Shown: positions 45,658 through 57,300, counted from the first letter of the stretch. The stretch is DNA of 64,000 nt from Bacteroidota bacterium (GCA_016708845.1 JADJFB010000018.1:1-64000); one strand, 5' to 3'. Numbers and translations: made by a program. The notes: generated from the letters alone by a model not told the origin.

Positions 45658-48600
45658 ATGCGTCAATTACTTTTATTATTATCTACCGCCTTTGTTATCA
45701 ATAAGGGTTTAGTGGCTCAAACTACTTTTCCTAATAATGGAGCGCCAAACAACATACACACACTTTATGCCTTCACCAATTGCACATTGCATGTGGATGC
45801 GGAAGTGACGATTGTAAACGCTACTTTATTTGTAAAAGATGGCGTGATTGTGAATGCAGGCGCTAATTTAGTGTCGAGCAAAGATGCCGTTACCATAGAT
45901 TCAAAAGGAAAACACGTTTATCCTGCCTTTATTGATTTATACAGCGATTATGGCATGCCTGAAGTAAAAAGAATGCAGAATGACGATGCTCCAAAAAAAG
46001 GCGCTTTCGGCTGGAATCAGGCTATTAAAAGCGAAGTAGAAGCACAAAAAGTATTTTTACATAATCAACAAAAAGCAGATGAGTTACGTAAATTAGGCTT
46101 TGGAGCTGTGTTAACTCATCAAAAAGATGGTATTGTAAGAGGAAGTGGTGCTTTAGTGAATTTAGTAAATGCTAAAGAAAATGAAAGCATTATTAAAGAT
46201 AGAGCAGCTGGTTTTTATTCCTTTAACAAAGGAAGTTCTCCTCAAGATTATCCTTCCTCTTTAATGGGCGCTATTGCCTTGTTAAGACAAACCTATTATG
46301 ATGCAAATTGGTATAAAACGAATGCGTCAAAAACAGAGTACAATATTTCATTAGAAGCGTTTAATAAATTACAGGAGTTACCATCCATTTTTGAAGGCAA
46401 TGATAAATACAATGATATTCGCGGAAAAAAAGTAGGTGATGAATTTAAAGTGAAATATATTATTAAAGGTGGTGGCAACGAATACCAGCGAATGTATGAC
46501 ATACAAAATTCATTTTCTAATTTCATTATTCCTATCAATTTTCCAGAAGCCATTGATGTGGAAGATCCTTTTGATGCAGAACAAGCATCTTTAACCGATT
46601 TAAAAAACTGGGAAATGGCTCCTGCAAATTTAGCAGAGCTAGAAAAAAACAATGTATCGTTTTGCATTACCACAGCTGATTTAAAAGATAAATCTGCTTT
46701 CTTAAAAAACTTACGTAAGGCAGTAAAACATGGTTTATCTGAGAAAATGGCATTGAAGGCATTAACTTATAACCCAGCAAATTTTATTGGTGTGCAAACT
46801 AAAATTGGCAGTTTAAAACAAGGCATGCTAGCCAACTTTTTTATTGCTTCTAAATCTATTTTTGAAGACGATGCGATAGTTTATGAAACATGGAGTAATG
46901 GCGTAAAGCATCAGTACAACGATTTATCATTACCACATATTAATGGAACATATCAATTAGTGTATGGTTCAAATTCACATAAAATTACCATAAACAAAGA
47001 GCAAGAAAATTATACAGGCTTAGTGCAATTAAAAGACAGCCTAAAAGCAAAAGCCAACGTGACTTTTAAAAATAATTTATTGACTTTAAGTTTCCCATAC
47101 GATTCTACGTTTACTATACGCTTATCAGGAAATTATAACGAAAACACCAAATCATTTTCGGGCAAAGGTCAATACACTAATGGGAGCTGGATTGATTTTA
47201 AATTGACAAATTTAAACGTAATTGATACAGCAAAAAATCCCACTCCTAAAAAAGAAGTTGTTGATTATGGTAAAACCTATTACCCTTTTGGTGCCTATGG
47301 CGAACCCGAAGCAACTGCTGGTTTAATAAAAGATACTTGGCCAAAATTTAAAAAGACTTATGATGGTGTTTTAATTAAGAACGCTACTATATGGACGAAT
47401 GAAAAAGATTCTATCCTAACCAACCAAGATGTGTATGTGGTAAATGGAAAAATTTCTCAAATAGGCGCAAATTTAAACGCCACAGGAAATACAAGAGTGA
47501 TTGACGGAAAAGGCATGCATCTAACTCCTGGTATTGTGGATGAGCATTCGCATATAGCGCTATTTAGTGTAAATGAAGGTGCTGATGCTAGCAGTGCAGA
47601 AGTTAGAATGAGCGATGTGATTAATCCTGATGATATCAATGTGTATCGTCAGTTAGCTGGCGGAGTAACAACTGCACAATTATTACATGGTTCAGCAAAT
47701 CCAATTGGCGGACAAAGTTGTTTAATTAAATTACGTTGGGGAAAAGGTGCTGATGAGTTTAAATTTGAAAATGCACCTGGCTTTATCAAATTTGCTTTAG
47801 GAGAAAACGTAAAACATTCAAACGGTACAAATCCTGATCAAGTAAGATTTCCTCAAACACGTATGGGTGTGGAACAATTGTATTACGATTATTTTACCAG
47901 AGCAACCGCTTATAAAAAACAAATGGGAGATTTTGGTAAACTTACTCCAAAGCAAATAGAGTCAAGTAAAACAACCACTCCACGCAGAGATTTAGATTTA
48001 GAAGCTCTAGCAGAGATCTTAGACACTAAACGTTTCATCACTTGTCACAGTTATGTGCAAAGCGAAGTAAACATGTTAATGCACGTGGCAGATAGTATGA
48101 AATTTAAAGTAAATACTTTTACACATATTTTAGAAGGCTACAAACTTGCCGACAAGTTAAAAGCACATGGAGCTAACGCTTCTACCTTTGCCGATTGGTG
48201 GGCTTATAAATTAGAAGTAATGGATGCCATTCCTCAAAACGCAGCCATGTTAACTAAAGTGGGTGTAAACACGGGAATCAACTCAGATGATGCTGAAATG
48301 GGAAGACGCTGAAATCAAGAAGCAGCTAAAACTATTAAATATGGTGGCTTAACAGAAGTGCAAGCTTTAAAGTTAATTACTTTAAATCCAGCAAAGATGT
48401 TACACATTGATGATAAAGTAGGAAGTATTAAAGTAGGCAAATCAGCAGATTTAGTGCTATGGACAGATAATCCTTTAAGTATTTATGCCAAAGTAAATAC
48501 AACTATCATCGACGGACAAGTTTACTACGATAAAAACGATGACGCAAAATTACAAGAAGACATTAAAAAAGAACGCGCTCGTATTATTGCTAAATTAATT

Positions 48601-48690
48601 GTAGAAAAAAATAAAGGCGCTAAAGTGATTAAACCTCAAGCTAAAAAACAACATCACTTCCATTGTGATAGTGAGGAAAGTGGGTTTTAA
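45658..48690 (+). CDS. Secreted amidohydrolase-family protein with an in-frame TGA
   Basis: 1010 codons. The signal peptide begins at 45658 (RQLLLLLSTAFVINKGLVAQ), after the promoter box. The protein has two amidohydrolase-like halves: the first (YPAFIDLYSDYG, ALKALTYNPANFIGVQTKIGSLKQGMLANFFI) lacks the metal-binding His motif; the second has GIVDEHSHIALF with the expected His residues, HGSANPIGGQ, and the closing LITLNPAKMLHIDDKVGSIKVGKSADLVLWTDNP. A TGA at 48310-48312 interrupts the frame where relatives have Leu (RR-L-NQEAAK); the same frame then continues to the natural end. A single T to G change would explain it, either an error or a real nonsense mutation. The substrate is unknown; such proteins are often called imidazolonepropionase-like. 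Confidence 0.85.
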
Positions 48691-48711
48691 TAATGGCACT
48701 TAAACTACTAT

Positions 48712-49875
48712 ATGCGTAATCTGCTAATTTTATTCCTCCTTCCTGCATTCATTTATGGACAAATTGATACAGTCAATTTAATAAATAAACGTATTGAAAA
48801 AATAATAAGTGAGTGGCAAGTACCTGGTTGTGCTATTGGAATTATTAAAAATGGAACATTAATTTACGCTAAAGGTTTTGGTTACAGAGACCTAGAAAAC
48901 AAACTCCCCGTTACTCCAAATACATTATTTCCAATAGCCTCTAACTCAAAATTATTTACATCTACTGCCATAGGAATAATTGTAAATGAAGGTAAATTAG
49001 AATACGATAAACCTATTAAATTCAACGTTCCTGAAATAGAATTTAATACGTCTACACTAAACAATGAAGTTACTTTAAGAGATATGTTATGTCACAGGAC
49101 TGGTATTTCAGGAACTGATGATATATGGTATGGTTCAAATTCAACAAGAGCTGAAGTGTTTTCTAAAATTAAATCTCTTGAGACAAAGGCAACTATCAGA
49201 ACTGAATTTATCTATTCGAATGCCATGTATATAGCACTTGGCGAACTCATCAAACTGAAAATAAATAAAACATGGGAAGAGTATGTTAAAGAAAAAATAC
49301 TTTCCCCTCTTGACATGAGTCATACGGTCTTTTCCATAGAAGAACTAGAAAAGACATTGGATTATGCAAAACCTTATAAAACAGATTTTATTAAGAAAAC
49401 GTTTGAACCTATTGATTTTTACAGGCAAACAAAGGCATCTACACCAGCAATGGGAATCAATTCAAACATTATCGATTTATCACATTGGGTTATTTGTCAA
49501 TTAGCAACAGGAAAATTTAATCAAAAAGAAATTATTCCTAATTCTGTTATACGGGAAACAATGAAGCCCCTTACAGTAAGTTCGAGCTCTATAAAAGATA
49601 AAGAACTATCTTTTGAATTATATGGCATGGGTAGAACATTAAGGACTTACAAAAATCATTTGATGAGCGAACATGGTGGTGCGATCAACGGTTTTAGGTC
49701 ACAAATAACATTATTCCCAGATGATAGTTTAGGCATTATTATTCTAACCAACTCCGCAGATCATAAAATTGCATCCTTTTTACAATTAGAAATTGCTGAT
49801 GTCATGTTAAGTTTAGAAAAAACTCAATGGCATGAACGCACTTTAGATAGAAGAAAAAAGGAACTGGAAAAGTAA
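48712..49875 (+). CDS. Beta-lactamase-family serine hydrolase
   Basis: 387 residues with a signal peptide (RNLLILFLLPAFIYGQ). The class C beta-lactamase/penicillin-binding fold is shown by the nucleophile motif SNSK (in FPIASNSKLFTST), the YSN triad member, and HGGAINGF near the C-terminus. Such proteins act as D-aminopeptidases, esterases or peptidoglycan enzymes in the periplasm; real beta-lactamase activity cannot be assumed. It follows the amidohydrolase gene by 21 bp. A weak hairpin (TCCTT/AAGGA then TTTT) after its stop may be a terminator. Confidence 0.9.
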   Translation: MRNLLILFLLPAFIYGQIDTVNLINKRIEKIISEWQVPGCAIGIIKNGTLIYAKGFGYRDLENKLPVTPNTLFPIASNSKLFTSTAIGIIVNEGKLEYDKPIKFNVPEIEFNTSTLNNEVTLRDMLCHRTGISGTDDIWYGSNSTRAEVFSKIKSLETKATIRTEFIYSNAMYIALGELIKLKINKTWEEYVKEKILSPLDMSHTVFSIEELEKTLDYAKPYKTDFIKKTFEPIDFYRQTKASTPAMGINSNIIDLSHWVICQLATGKFNQKEIIPNSVIRETMKPLTVSSSSIKDKELSFELYGMGRTLRTYKNHLMSEHGGAINGFRSQITLFPDDSLGIIILTNSADHKIASFLQLEIADVMLSLEKTQWHERTLDRRKKELEK

Positions 49876-49876
49876 G

Positions 49877-49897
49877 TCCTTCAAGGTTAAGGATTTT
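49877..49897 (+). terminator. Weak candidate terminator
   Basis: TCCTT (49877-49881) and AAGGA (49889-49893) form a 5-bp stem followed by TTTT, directly after the serine hydrolase stop codon. The stem is short, so this is tentative. Confidence 0.3.
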
Positions 49898-49941
49898 ATA
49901 CCCTTTGCGAAACTTCCAATAAAAATTAAAACTAAAACATT

Positions 49942-50446
49942 ATGGCTTTTGATGATCTTTCAGTTATTCAACAATACATTTTTGATGCTTGTAGTTTTGA
50001 TTACACAAAACCTATACAAGAAATAGAAAGCGCAGAATATAATGCTTGTTCTTTTACATTAAATGATTTACACGTAAAATTTAGAACCGCCAAAATTACT
50101 CCAACAAAAACTGGGCAATTTGTAACGCTTTGGAAAAGGTTGAGCCACAGGAATCATTGCGCCTTTTGAAGCTTCAGATTCAATTGACCTCGTTATCATT
50201 AGTGTTAGAAAAGAAAATCGATTTGGACAGTTTGTCTTTCCTAAATCTGTTTTATGCAAACAGGGTATATTAACCGTTAATAATAAAGAAGGTAAACGTG
50301 GTTTTAGAGTTTATCCGCCTTGGGACGAAACAACAAACAAACAAGCCATCAAAACACAGAATTGGCAGCTAAATTATTTTTTAGATTTATCAAATCACAC
50401 AAGTATTACTATTGATAAGGCTAAAAGATTGTATGGCGATAGATAA
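49942..50446 (+). CDS. MepB-like protein, frameshifted
   Basis: About 167 residues after repair. The first piece (FDYTKPIQEIESAEYNACSF, FRTAKITPTKTGQFVTLWKR) and the second (TGIIAPFEASDSIDLVIISV, FGQFVFPKSVLCKQGIL, GKRGFRVYPPWDETTNKQA, TQNWQLNYFLDL) together match the MepB family. MepB was named from the Staphylococcus mepRAB multidrug locus, but its function is unknown. No efflux pump is nearby here. The break near 50140 is an indel next to GGTTGAGCC. Confidence 0.8.
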
Positions 50447-50455
50447 CTATTAATT

Positions 50456-50914
50456 CTAATTTAGATACTTAACCAACCAAGTTGCTTGTAATGGTTGTTT
50501 CCATTTACTAGTTAATTCCGATGATTGTGTAATGGTATTATCAAACACTAAAGTGTTAGCTGAAATTGTATTAGAATTCAACAACTCTTTTACTTGAGAT
50601 GCTTTCATAACCTCAACCTGATGATTGTTTTCGTAAGAAACCAACAAACGGTTTAAAAGTTCAAATGAAAAAGCTTGTTCTAATTCTTTTACAAAACGAA
50701 CTTGTTTATCAATACTGCAACCACTTGCATTATACTTATCTTCGTTCACTTTAAAAATTAACAATCGATTTTCATATAGCTCAAAAGAGGCGTCTAAGCT
50801 CACATCATGAGCTGTCCAAGTGCTTACAAAATTCTGACAACGATTTTTGAAATCAACTAATTGTTCGTTGCTTAACTCTTTACTTAAAGTATAAATCCAA
50901 ATACGTTCGTCCAT
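50456..50914 (-). CDS. Conserved Bacteroidota protein of unknown function
   Basis: 152 residues, cytoplasmic. It resembles a widespread Bacteroidota family with the motif ASGCSIDKQVRFVKELE and an N-terminal IWIYTLSKELSNEQ...STWTAHDVSLDASFEL. Members are sometimes named ABC transporter ATPase, but no Walker A, Walker B or signature motif is present here, so that name is wrong. The conserved Cys-Ser-Ile-Asp-Lys segment could be functional. It follows the phospholipase D-like gene on the minus strand by 10 bp and may share its transcript. Confidence 0.8.
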   Translation of the reverse strand: MDERIWIYTLSKELSNEQLVDFKNRCQNFVSTWTAHDVSLDASFELYENRLLIFKVNEDKYNASGCSIDKQVRFVKELEQAFSFELLNRLLVSYENNHQVEVMKASQVKELLNSNTISANTLVFDNTITQSSELTSKWKQPLQATWLVKYLN

Positions 50915-50924
50915 GATTATATAA

Positions 50925-52226
50925 TTATTCGATATCTATTTTTTTATTGATGACTTCATCATTAGAAATCAGTGTAATATAATACATTCCTCTTTCTAAT
51001 TCAAGATGAATGGTATTACCTGTATTTTCTATTGTTTCAACAACTTGACCTACACTATTAACCACCGTTAATTTATCGATAGCATGTTTTAATCCTGTAA
51101 TTGAAAAACTTCCGTTACTTGGATTAGGGAATAGAACAATATGTTCATTTTTATTATCGTAATCTCTTATCCCCGACAAAACAGAATGCCTTTTTGAAAA
51201 TTCTTCTAAATACTGATTTGCCACAACAGCATCATGAAAAATTAAAGTGTTCTCATCATATTCGTCATTTGCAGAATTAGACCAATTGTGTGATCCAGTA
51301 ACTACAATAGGATCTGAAGCACTATTCATCGCGTCAATAATGCAATACTTATGGTGAAAATCATTAGTCACATTTTCATGCGAAATAACAGGTATTCCAG
51401 CAGCCACTAGTTTATTATATTCTGACCCAAAATAACTCACATTTTCAATGATACATCTCACGTTCACACCTCGGTTTTTAGCGGCAACTACAGCATCACC
51501 TAAATCATTATCTGTAAATGTAAACATAGCAACATCCAAACTAAAATTTGCAGAATTAATTGCGTCTACAATTTTAGAAGCAGTGCCATCAGTTGGCGAA
51601 AAATAAGACTCAACAGTTGAACCTCCAATATTAAAGCTATGAATAGTGTTATCTGATTTAGCAGGACCAAATTTGCTGTTAGTTAAATTAGGCTGTGCTC
51701 CAGAAGAGCCCCACATTTCGTTAAACTCAACTGTGTAGTTTTGTGCTAAATTGGAATTTGAAATAATCACAATATTATTATAATCATCAAATATACTTCC
51801 ATTCCCAAAGTTCATCGATCCAATTAATAACTTAGCATTATCAGCAATCACAAATTTATTATGCATCACATTGCTTGTTAAAGTAGAGGTGCGTTTTAAA
51901 AGTGGAATATTTGAATTTAAGCCCGATAAAGCTGAATTAAAGCTATTTGTTGAAGAAATGTATCTCACTTGAACTCCTCTTAAATGGGCGTTGTTGAGAG
52001 CTGTCACAATTTTTGTACTTCCATTATCCCAAACAGAAATATCAAGTGTTGTGTTAGATGAATTGATTAAAGCACAAATAGTGTCATCTAAATGAGCAGA
52101 GGTTTGAGCATCGGCAATACTAGAAACTATATTATCAACCGCCTGATTGAAATACACTTTTATAGTTTGTGCATTCAAAGTTTGTAATGACAAAAAACAA
52201 AGGCATAAAAACACAATTTGTTTCAT
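50925..52226 (-). CDS. Secreted phospholipase D-like protein with T9SS sorting domain
   Basis: 433 residues with a signal peptide (KQIVFLCLCFLSLQTLNAQ). Two HKD motifs are present: HNKFVIADNAKLLIGSMNFG and HHKYCIIDA...VVTGSHNWS, each with the expected H-x-K-x4-D and downstream Gly-Ser. These form one active site in PLD-superfamily nucleases and phospholipases. The order resembles Nuc/endonuclease-like members. The C-terminus (IVLFPNPSNGSFSIT...LERGMYYITLISNDEVINKKIDIE) is a type A T9SS sorting domain, so the enzyme is exported to the surface or medium. Extracellular DNA is a plausible substrate. Confidence 0.92.
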   Translation of the reverse strand: MKQIVFLCLCFLSLQTLNAQTIKVYFNQAVDNIVSSIADAQTSAHLDDTICALINSSNTTLDISVWDNGSTKIVTALNNAHLRGVQVRYISSTNSFNSALSGLNSNIPLLKRTSTLTSNVMHNKFVIADNAKLLIGSMNFGNGSIFDDYNNIVIISNSNLAQNYTVEFNEMWGSSGAQPNLTNSKFGPAKSDNTIHSFNIGGSTVESYFSPTDGTASKIVDAINSANFSLDVAMFTFTDNDLGDAVVAAKNRGVNVRCIIENVSYFGSEYNKLVAAGIPVISHENVTNDFHHKYCIIDAMNSASDPIVVTGSHNWSNSANDEYDENTLIFHDAVVANQYLEEFSKRHSVLSGIRDYDNKNEHIVLFPNPSNGSFSITGLKHAIDKLTVVNSVGQVVETIENTGNTIHLELERGMYYITLISNDEVINKKIDIE

Positions 52227-52236
52227 TTTATTTCAA

Positions 52237-53655
52237 TTAAATAAATTTACATTTTCTGCTTGCAAAGGCACACATACGCAATAAAATGATGCCATGTTTA
52301 AAACGAGAGATGTTTGTTTCTCCATAAGTTCGATCTCTGTACTTAATTGGAATTTCAACAATTTTTAAATTCAATTTATGTGCGCCAAACAATAAATCAA
52401 AATCTCCAAAGGGATCAAACTCTCCAAAATATGTTCTGTTCTTAGTTAGTTTAATATAGTCTTTTCTAAACATCACCTTCGTTCCACACAAGGTGTCCTT
52501 AAAGCGTTGGTCAAGCAACCAAGTAAATACCCAACTAAAGAAATGATTTCCTAAATAATTTAAAAAACGCATGGCTTCACCTTCCATTGGATATACTAAA
52601 CGTGTTCCATTAATAAAATCGCCTTTGCTTCCTGCAATGGCATCATAAAATTTAGGAATATCTTCAGGTGGCACAGTTAAATCTGCATCTAAAATCATTA
52701 AAATATCGCCAGTTGCAATTTTATACCCTTCACGCACCGCATCAGCTTTTCCTTTTCCTTTTTGCTGGCCAATTTTTATATCGTGTGTGTCTTTATATTT
52801 TTGTTGAATGTCTTGAATTTTTTGCCAAGTGTCATCTGTACTATTTCCTTCAATAAAAATAATCTCTACATGCTTCCCAAATTTCGGTAAACGGGTAATG
52901 GCGTTTTCAATATTACCACTTTCGTTACGGGCAGGAATAACAACCGTTGTAGAGTATTTTGTTTTATAATCGTCTGGATTGCTTAATGGTAAAGGTTTTG
53001 CAAACGAATAGGTATTTAAACTAAAGAACCGAAAGAAAGGGAACTTCGCTAAAAACAAATTATGTAACTCGGCAATTAACGGAATATAAAAAGGAAAAAT
53101 AAATCGTTTACTATTTCTATAAACATCAAATCCTGATACAAATAATAAATTGTTGACGTCTTTTGTGTTTAACCAGTTTTGAGTAGGCGTTTTAGTTTTT
53201 AGCCCTACAAGTTCAGCAAATTTTAAAGCAGGTTCCCATAGGGAGTTATAGTACTGAACAATAATTTTTGTATTTGGGTGACAAACTTTTTGAACTTGTT
53301 CAAATACCGCCTGTATATCATCCACAAAACCAATTAAATTGCTAATAATAACAAAATCATACTTTTCTGTTAGAGTAATGTTATTAGCGTCCATCAAAAC
53401 GAACTCAATATTTTTACCTGCATGTTTTTCTTTAGCCCAAGCTATCTGTCCTTCGCTAAAATCAATGCCTGTTTTTTTACTACCAGCAATTCCCGCTAAT
53501 AAATCGCCACTTCCACAACCAACTTCCAAAACAGAACTATCTTCGTGAGAAAAATAATTACAGTAATTCGTAATTTCGTTCCAATAGTAATTGGATAATC
53601 CACGTCCTTTTCTTTTAGAGGCAATGATGTTAAAATATTCTTTAATGTTCTGCAA
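52237..53655 (-). CDS. Methyltransferase / family 2 glycosyltransferase fusion
   Basis: 472 residues. Residues about 1-200 are a class I SAM-dependent methyltransferase with motif I VLEVGCGSGDLL. Residues about 230-470 are a GT2 with TVVIPARNESGNIENAI, the DXD-like ILDADLTVP, INGTRLVYPMEGEAM and a C-terminal RTYGETNISRFKHG, close to polyprenyl-phosphate mannosyl/glucosyltransferases. No transmembrane helices are obvious after the GT domain. It may modify a lipid-linked sugar or a surface glycan. It lies 10 bp upstream of the phospholipase D-like gene. Confidence 0.88.
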   Translation of the reverse strand: MQNIKEYFNIIASKRKGRGLSNYYWNEITNYCNYFSHEDSSVLEVGCGSGDLLAGIAGSKKTGIDFSEGQIAWAKEKHAGKNIEFVLMDANNITLTEKYDFVIISNLIGFVDDIQAVFEQVQKVCHPNTKIIVQYYNSLWEPALKFAELVGLKTKTPTQNWLNTKDVNNLLFVSGFDVYRNSKRFIFPFYIPLIAELHNLFLAKFPFFRFFSLNTYSFAKPLPLSNPDDYKTKYSTTVVIPARNESGNIENAITRLPKFGKHVEIIFIEGNSTDDTWQKIQDIQQKYKDTHDIKIGQQKGKGKADAVREGYKIATGDILMILDADLTVPPEDIPKFYDAIAGSKGDFINGTRLVYPMEGEAMRFLNYLGNHFFSWVFTWLLDQRFKDTLCGTKVMFRKDYIKLTKNRTYFGEFDPFGDFDLLFGAHKLNLKIVEIPIKYRDRTYGETNISRFKHGIILLRMCAFASRKCKFI

Positions 53656-53812
53656 AATGTAATTTTTTTAAGAAAGCTAATTTACAAGTTTAATTTAAAA
53701 AAGATGCTTAAAACGCCCACATTTATAGTGATATTTTGTATAAAACCTGTAGTTGTGGCTTAGGAATATCATATTCATCCTAATTAAACGGGAAAGTAGC
53801 TAAAAGGATTTA

Positions 53813-53820
53813 TAAATTTG
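53813..53820 (+). promoter_or_regulatory. -7 box upstream of the 53845 gene
   Basis: TAAATTTG matches TAnnTTTG and lies 24-32 bp before the start codon. No -33 TTG is evident. The 53656-53844 gap contains no other feature. Confidence 0.4.
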
Positions 53821-53844
53821 CTATGTGTGATTTAATTCAAGAAA

Positions 53845-54282
53845 ATGATAATGAACCTAAAACATTTATGTGTAATAACCATCATCATGCTTAGCAGTAT
53901 AGTGATGTGCTCACAAACTCAAAAAAAATCAGTCAACTATTCCAAAAAACCATATTGGATTGAAATGATGAAAGATCCTAAAGCCAACTACTTTGAAACC
54001 ATCAAAGCGTATGATGCCTTTTGGGAAAATAGAAAAAAACCAAAGGATGAAGATGACATTATTGGGCAATCAAAAACAGTTGAAGCAAAACGAGGATTTT
54101 TAAGTCGTTGGTTTAAATCTAAAGAAGAACGTGATGAGGCGGATATAAAAAAATATGCCTTAGATGTAAAGAAATTCAAACATTGGAAATTAAAAACGGA
54201 ACCATACGTGCAAGAAGATGGTTCCATTTTAGATGCCGATGCTCGGCTTAAATTATGGCAAGAGGAACAAAAACAAAACTAA
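53845..54282 (+). CDS. Small secreted protein paired with a BNR/T9SS gene
   Basis: 145 residues. Hydrophobic leader NLKHLCVITIIMLSSIVMCSQ; two in-frame ATGs six bases apart make the start ambiguous. The mature part is charged (KKPYWIEMMKDPKANYFETIKAYDAFWENRKKP). Small genes of this kind are known just upstream of long BNR/T9SS proteins in Bacteroidota, which is the arrangement here (25 bp to the next gene). No function is known. Confidence 0.7.
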   Translation: MIMNLKHLCVITIIMLSSIVMCSQTQKKSVNYSKKPYWIEMMKDPKANYFETIKAYDAFWENRKKPKDEDDIIGQSKTVEAKRGFLSRWFKSKEERDEADIKKYALDVKKFKHWKLKTEPYVQEDGSILDADARLKLWQEEQKQN

Positions 54283-54306
54283 GTTTATCTATTAAATTAT
54301 TCCATC

Positions 54307-57300
54307 ATGGCACTTAAAATCAAATATACATTCACAACTTTTTTTCTGTTAGTTTTTATCATCTGTTTTTCTCAACCAGGAACAACTTGGCAACAAACAG
54401 GACCAAATCTTTTCCCAACAAACGAAAGCGGACAAGTAAATGGTATTGGACGTGTTTGTCAGTTAAAGTTTCATCCCACTAATCCATTAAAAATGTATGC
54501 GGTTAGTGCCTCCGGGGGTTTATGGATTAGCAATGATAGTTCAGCTACTTGGGTAAAAACAGGAACAGATAAATTACCTTCAACAGCTTGTGCATCTGCC
54601 TGTATAGATTACACCAACGACAATATTATCTATTTAGGAACAGGTGATCCAAATTATTATAGTACAGATTTTGGTATTTGGAAAAGTATAGACGGTGGAC
54701 AAAATTGGTTCCAATCTACCACTGGCATGGGAAATAGATTACCCATAGAAATTTTAATGGATCCAACGAATCCTAACGTTTTAGTTACTGCTACAGATAA
54801 TGGGATCTATAAATCAACAAATGCTGGCGCTAATTGGAATTTAGTAAAAGCTGGTGGTGACTTTACAGATATGCTATTTAAACCAGGAAGCACAACTACA
54901 CTTTATGCCTGCACCTATTCAGAGTTTTGGCGCTCCACCGATTTTGGAAGCACTTGGACACAAATTACAAACGGCGTTGTTATTCCAGGAGGTGGCAGCG
55001 GAAACGGTATGCGATTAGCCGTTAGTGCTGCTAGTCCAAATGTGGTGTATTTAGGAATGATTACAGATGAAGGAACTATTTTAAAATCTACCGATGGCGG
55101 CACAAGTTTTACAACGGTGTATCATAACCCAGCTCAAAGTTTAGTTGGTTATGATGCTACAGGTGGCGGACAAGGTGATTATAATTTTGGAATGACTGCC
55201 GACCCAACGAATGCTAATACGGTTTTTGTTGTGGCACATGTTGTATGGCGAAGTACTGATGGAGGAGTAACATGGACTCAACTTACAGATTGGTGGGATC
55301 AATTACATACAGATATGCACGGTATTAAATTTCATCCAAATTATCCAAACAAATTGTTTAATGTAAATGATGGTGGTGTTTGGTTGAGTAATGATTTAGG
55401 AGATAATTGGGCGCCAAAAAGTGATGAACTAGGTGCAACTGAAATCTATCATGCAAGTCAAAGTCCAATTAAAAGAGATATGATCAGTATTGGCACACAA
55501 GATAATGGTGAACTATATTTTCAATCAAACTCATGGAGAACCAATAGAGGTGGCGATTGGGGAAGTAGATCATCGTTTGACTACTTAACTAATAATGTCG
55601 TTTACTATTATGAAAACGGAGAAAGAAGGCCTGTTAATGGAAACGAGACAAATTACAATTTACCATTTACAACAGATAACGATATTGTATTAGAATTTAC
55701 AAAAAAAATAAACACCCTGGCATTTAGCGGCGAGCAAAATGTTTGGAGAACAACGGACTTAAATAATGCAAGCCCAACTTGGAGCCAAATAAGTACCTTT
55801 AATCAAACGGTCAAAGCAATCAATTCGTCGCAAGCAGACTCAACTATCCTATATGTTATTACAGCAAATAATAAAATTTATAGGAGTGATAATGCTTTAG
55901 CGACATCGCCAACTTTTACAAACTATACAACACCTAGCTCAACAAGCTTAATAGCAAACATTGCAAGTGTAAAAACAAACTCTAATGTGGTTTATATTTC
56001 ATGTGGGAACAGAGTGTATCGTTCGGTAAATAAAGGCGCTACATGGACAAATGTTTCTTCAAACTTACCAACCGTAAATATTATAAAAATTTACCATGAT
56101 GAATTTAGTACTAACGAAGCTATTTATGTTTGCTCTGCCAATGCGGTGTATTATAAAGATATGAGTATGACGAATTGGGTAAACATAACTTATAATTTAC
56201 CTTCCGTTGCAAACATTAGAGATTTTATGATGTATAATCCAGGAACAGCGGCAAGTTTATTACGTGTTGCTTATTATGGTAGAGGTGTATGGGAATTACC
56301 TATCAATACAAGCTTTGGTCCAGCTCCAGATTTTGCGTCAAACACAAACACCATCTGTGTTAATCAATCGGTAGCCTTTACTGATTTAAGTTTTGGTAAT
56401 CCAACAACTTGGAATTGGACTTTTGCTGGAGGAACACCATCAACATCTAACCTTCAAAATCCAACAGTTAGTTATTCTTCAACTGGTGTGTATAATGTAA
56501 CCTTAACGGTTTCAAATGGTAATGGCACAAACTATACTACAAAAGTTTCCTATATTAATGTTACAGCACCGCAAGCTATTCCTTTTGCCGAAGGCTTTGC
56601 AACATCAGTTACGCCTGCCAATTGGGAAAATTATGATGCTGGTAACGATGGTACTGTATGGGAGCATAGTAGTTTAGCAGGCGGATTTGGCACAAGTTCT
56701 CAATCGGTTTATTTTGACAATTATAATAATGATGTGAATAGAAAACGAGATGAATTAAGAACACCAAAATATGATTTTAGTTCTTCTATTCATCCTATAC
56801 TAACGTTTGATAGAGCTTATGCAAGATATAGCAGTGTAAACAACGACACTCTTGCTGTTTTAATATCAACAGATTGCGGAACAAACTATACGCCACTTTA
56901 TGTAAAGGGAAATACGACATTAGCAACTGCTCCAGATAACACGGGCTCACTATTTATTCCAACCTCAACACAATGGAAAAGAGATACTATTGATTTATTA
57001 GCATACGCTGGGCAGCCTAGCGTTATGTTTGCATTTCAAAACAGAGGGTTTTATGGGCAAGCTTTGTATTTAGATAATGTAAATTTGTATAGTTTGTTAA
57101 CGACAAATATTAAAGATTTAGATAATGGTGCAACTCTTAAGGTATATCCAAATCCTAGTTCGGGACACATTACTATTGATTTATATTCAGCTACAAAAGA
57201 AGATTATCAATTAGAGATTTTTAATGTGGTTGGCCAGAAGGTATACACCGAACAATTTCCTAATGTTAATGGTTCCTTTAAAAAAGAAATTAATTTAATC

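Noticed and set aside
48310..48312. Selenocysteine or alternative decoding of TGA
   Set aside because: Relatives have leucine here, no selenocysteine insertion hairpin is seen, and other genes in the window end in TGA.
49942..50446. Multidrug resistance locus because of MepB
   Set aside because: No MATE pump or MarR-type regulator is adjacent, and the MepB function is unknown.
50456..50914. ABC transporter ATPase (a name given to this family)
   Set aside because: No Walker A, Walker B or ABC signature is present in the 152 residues.
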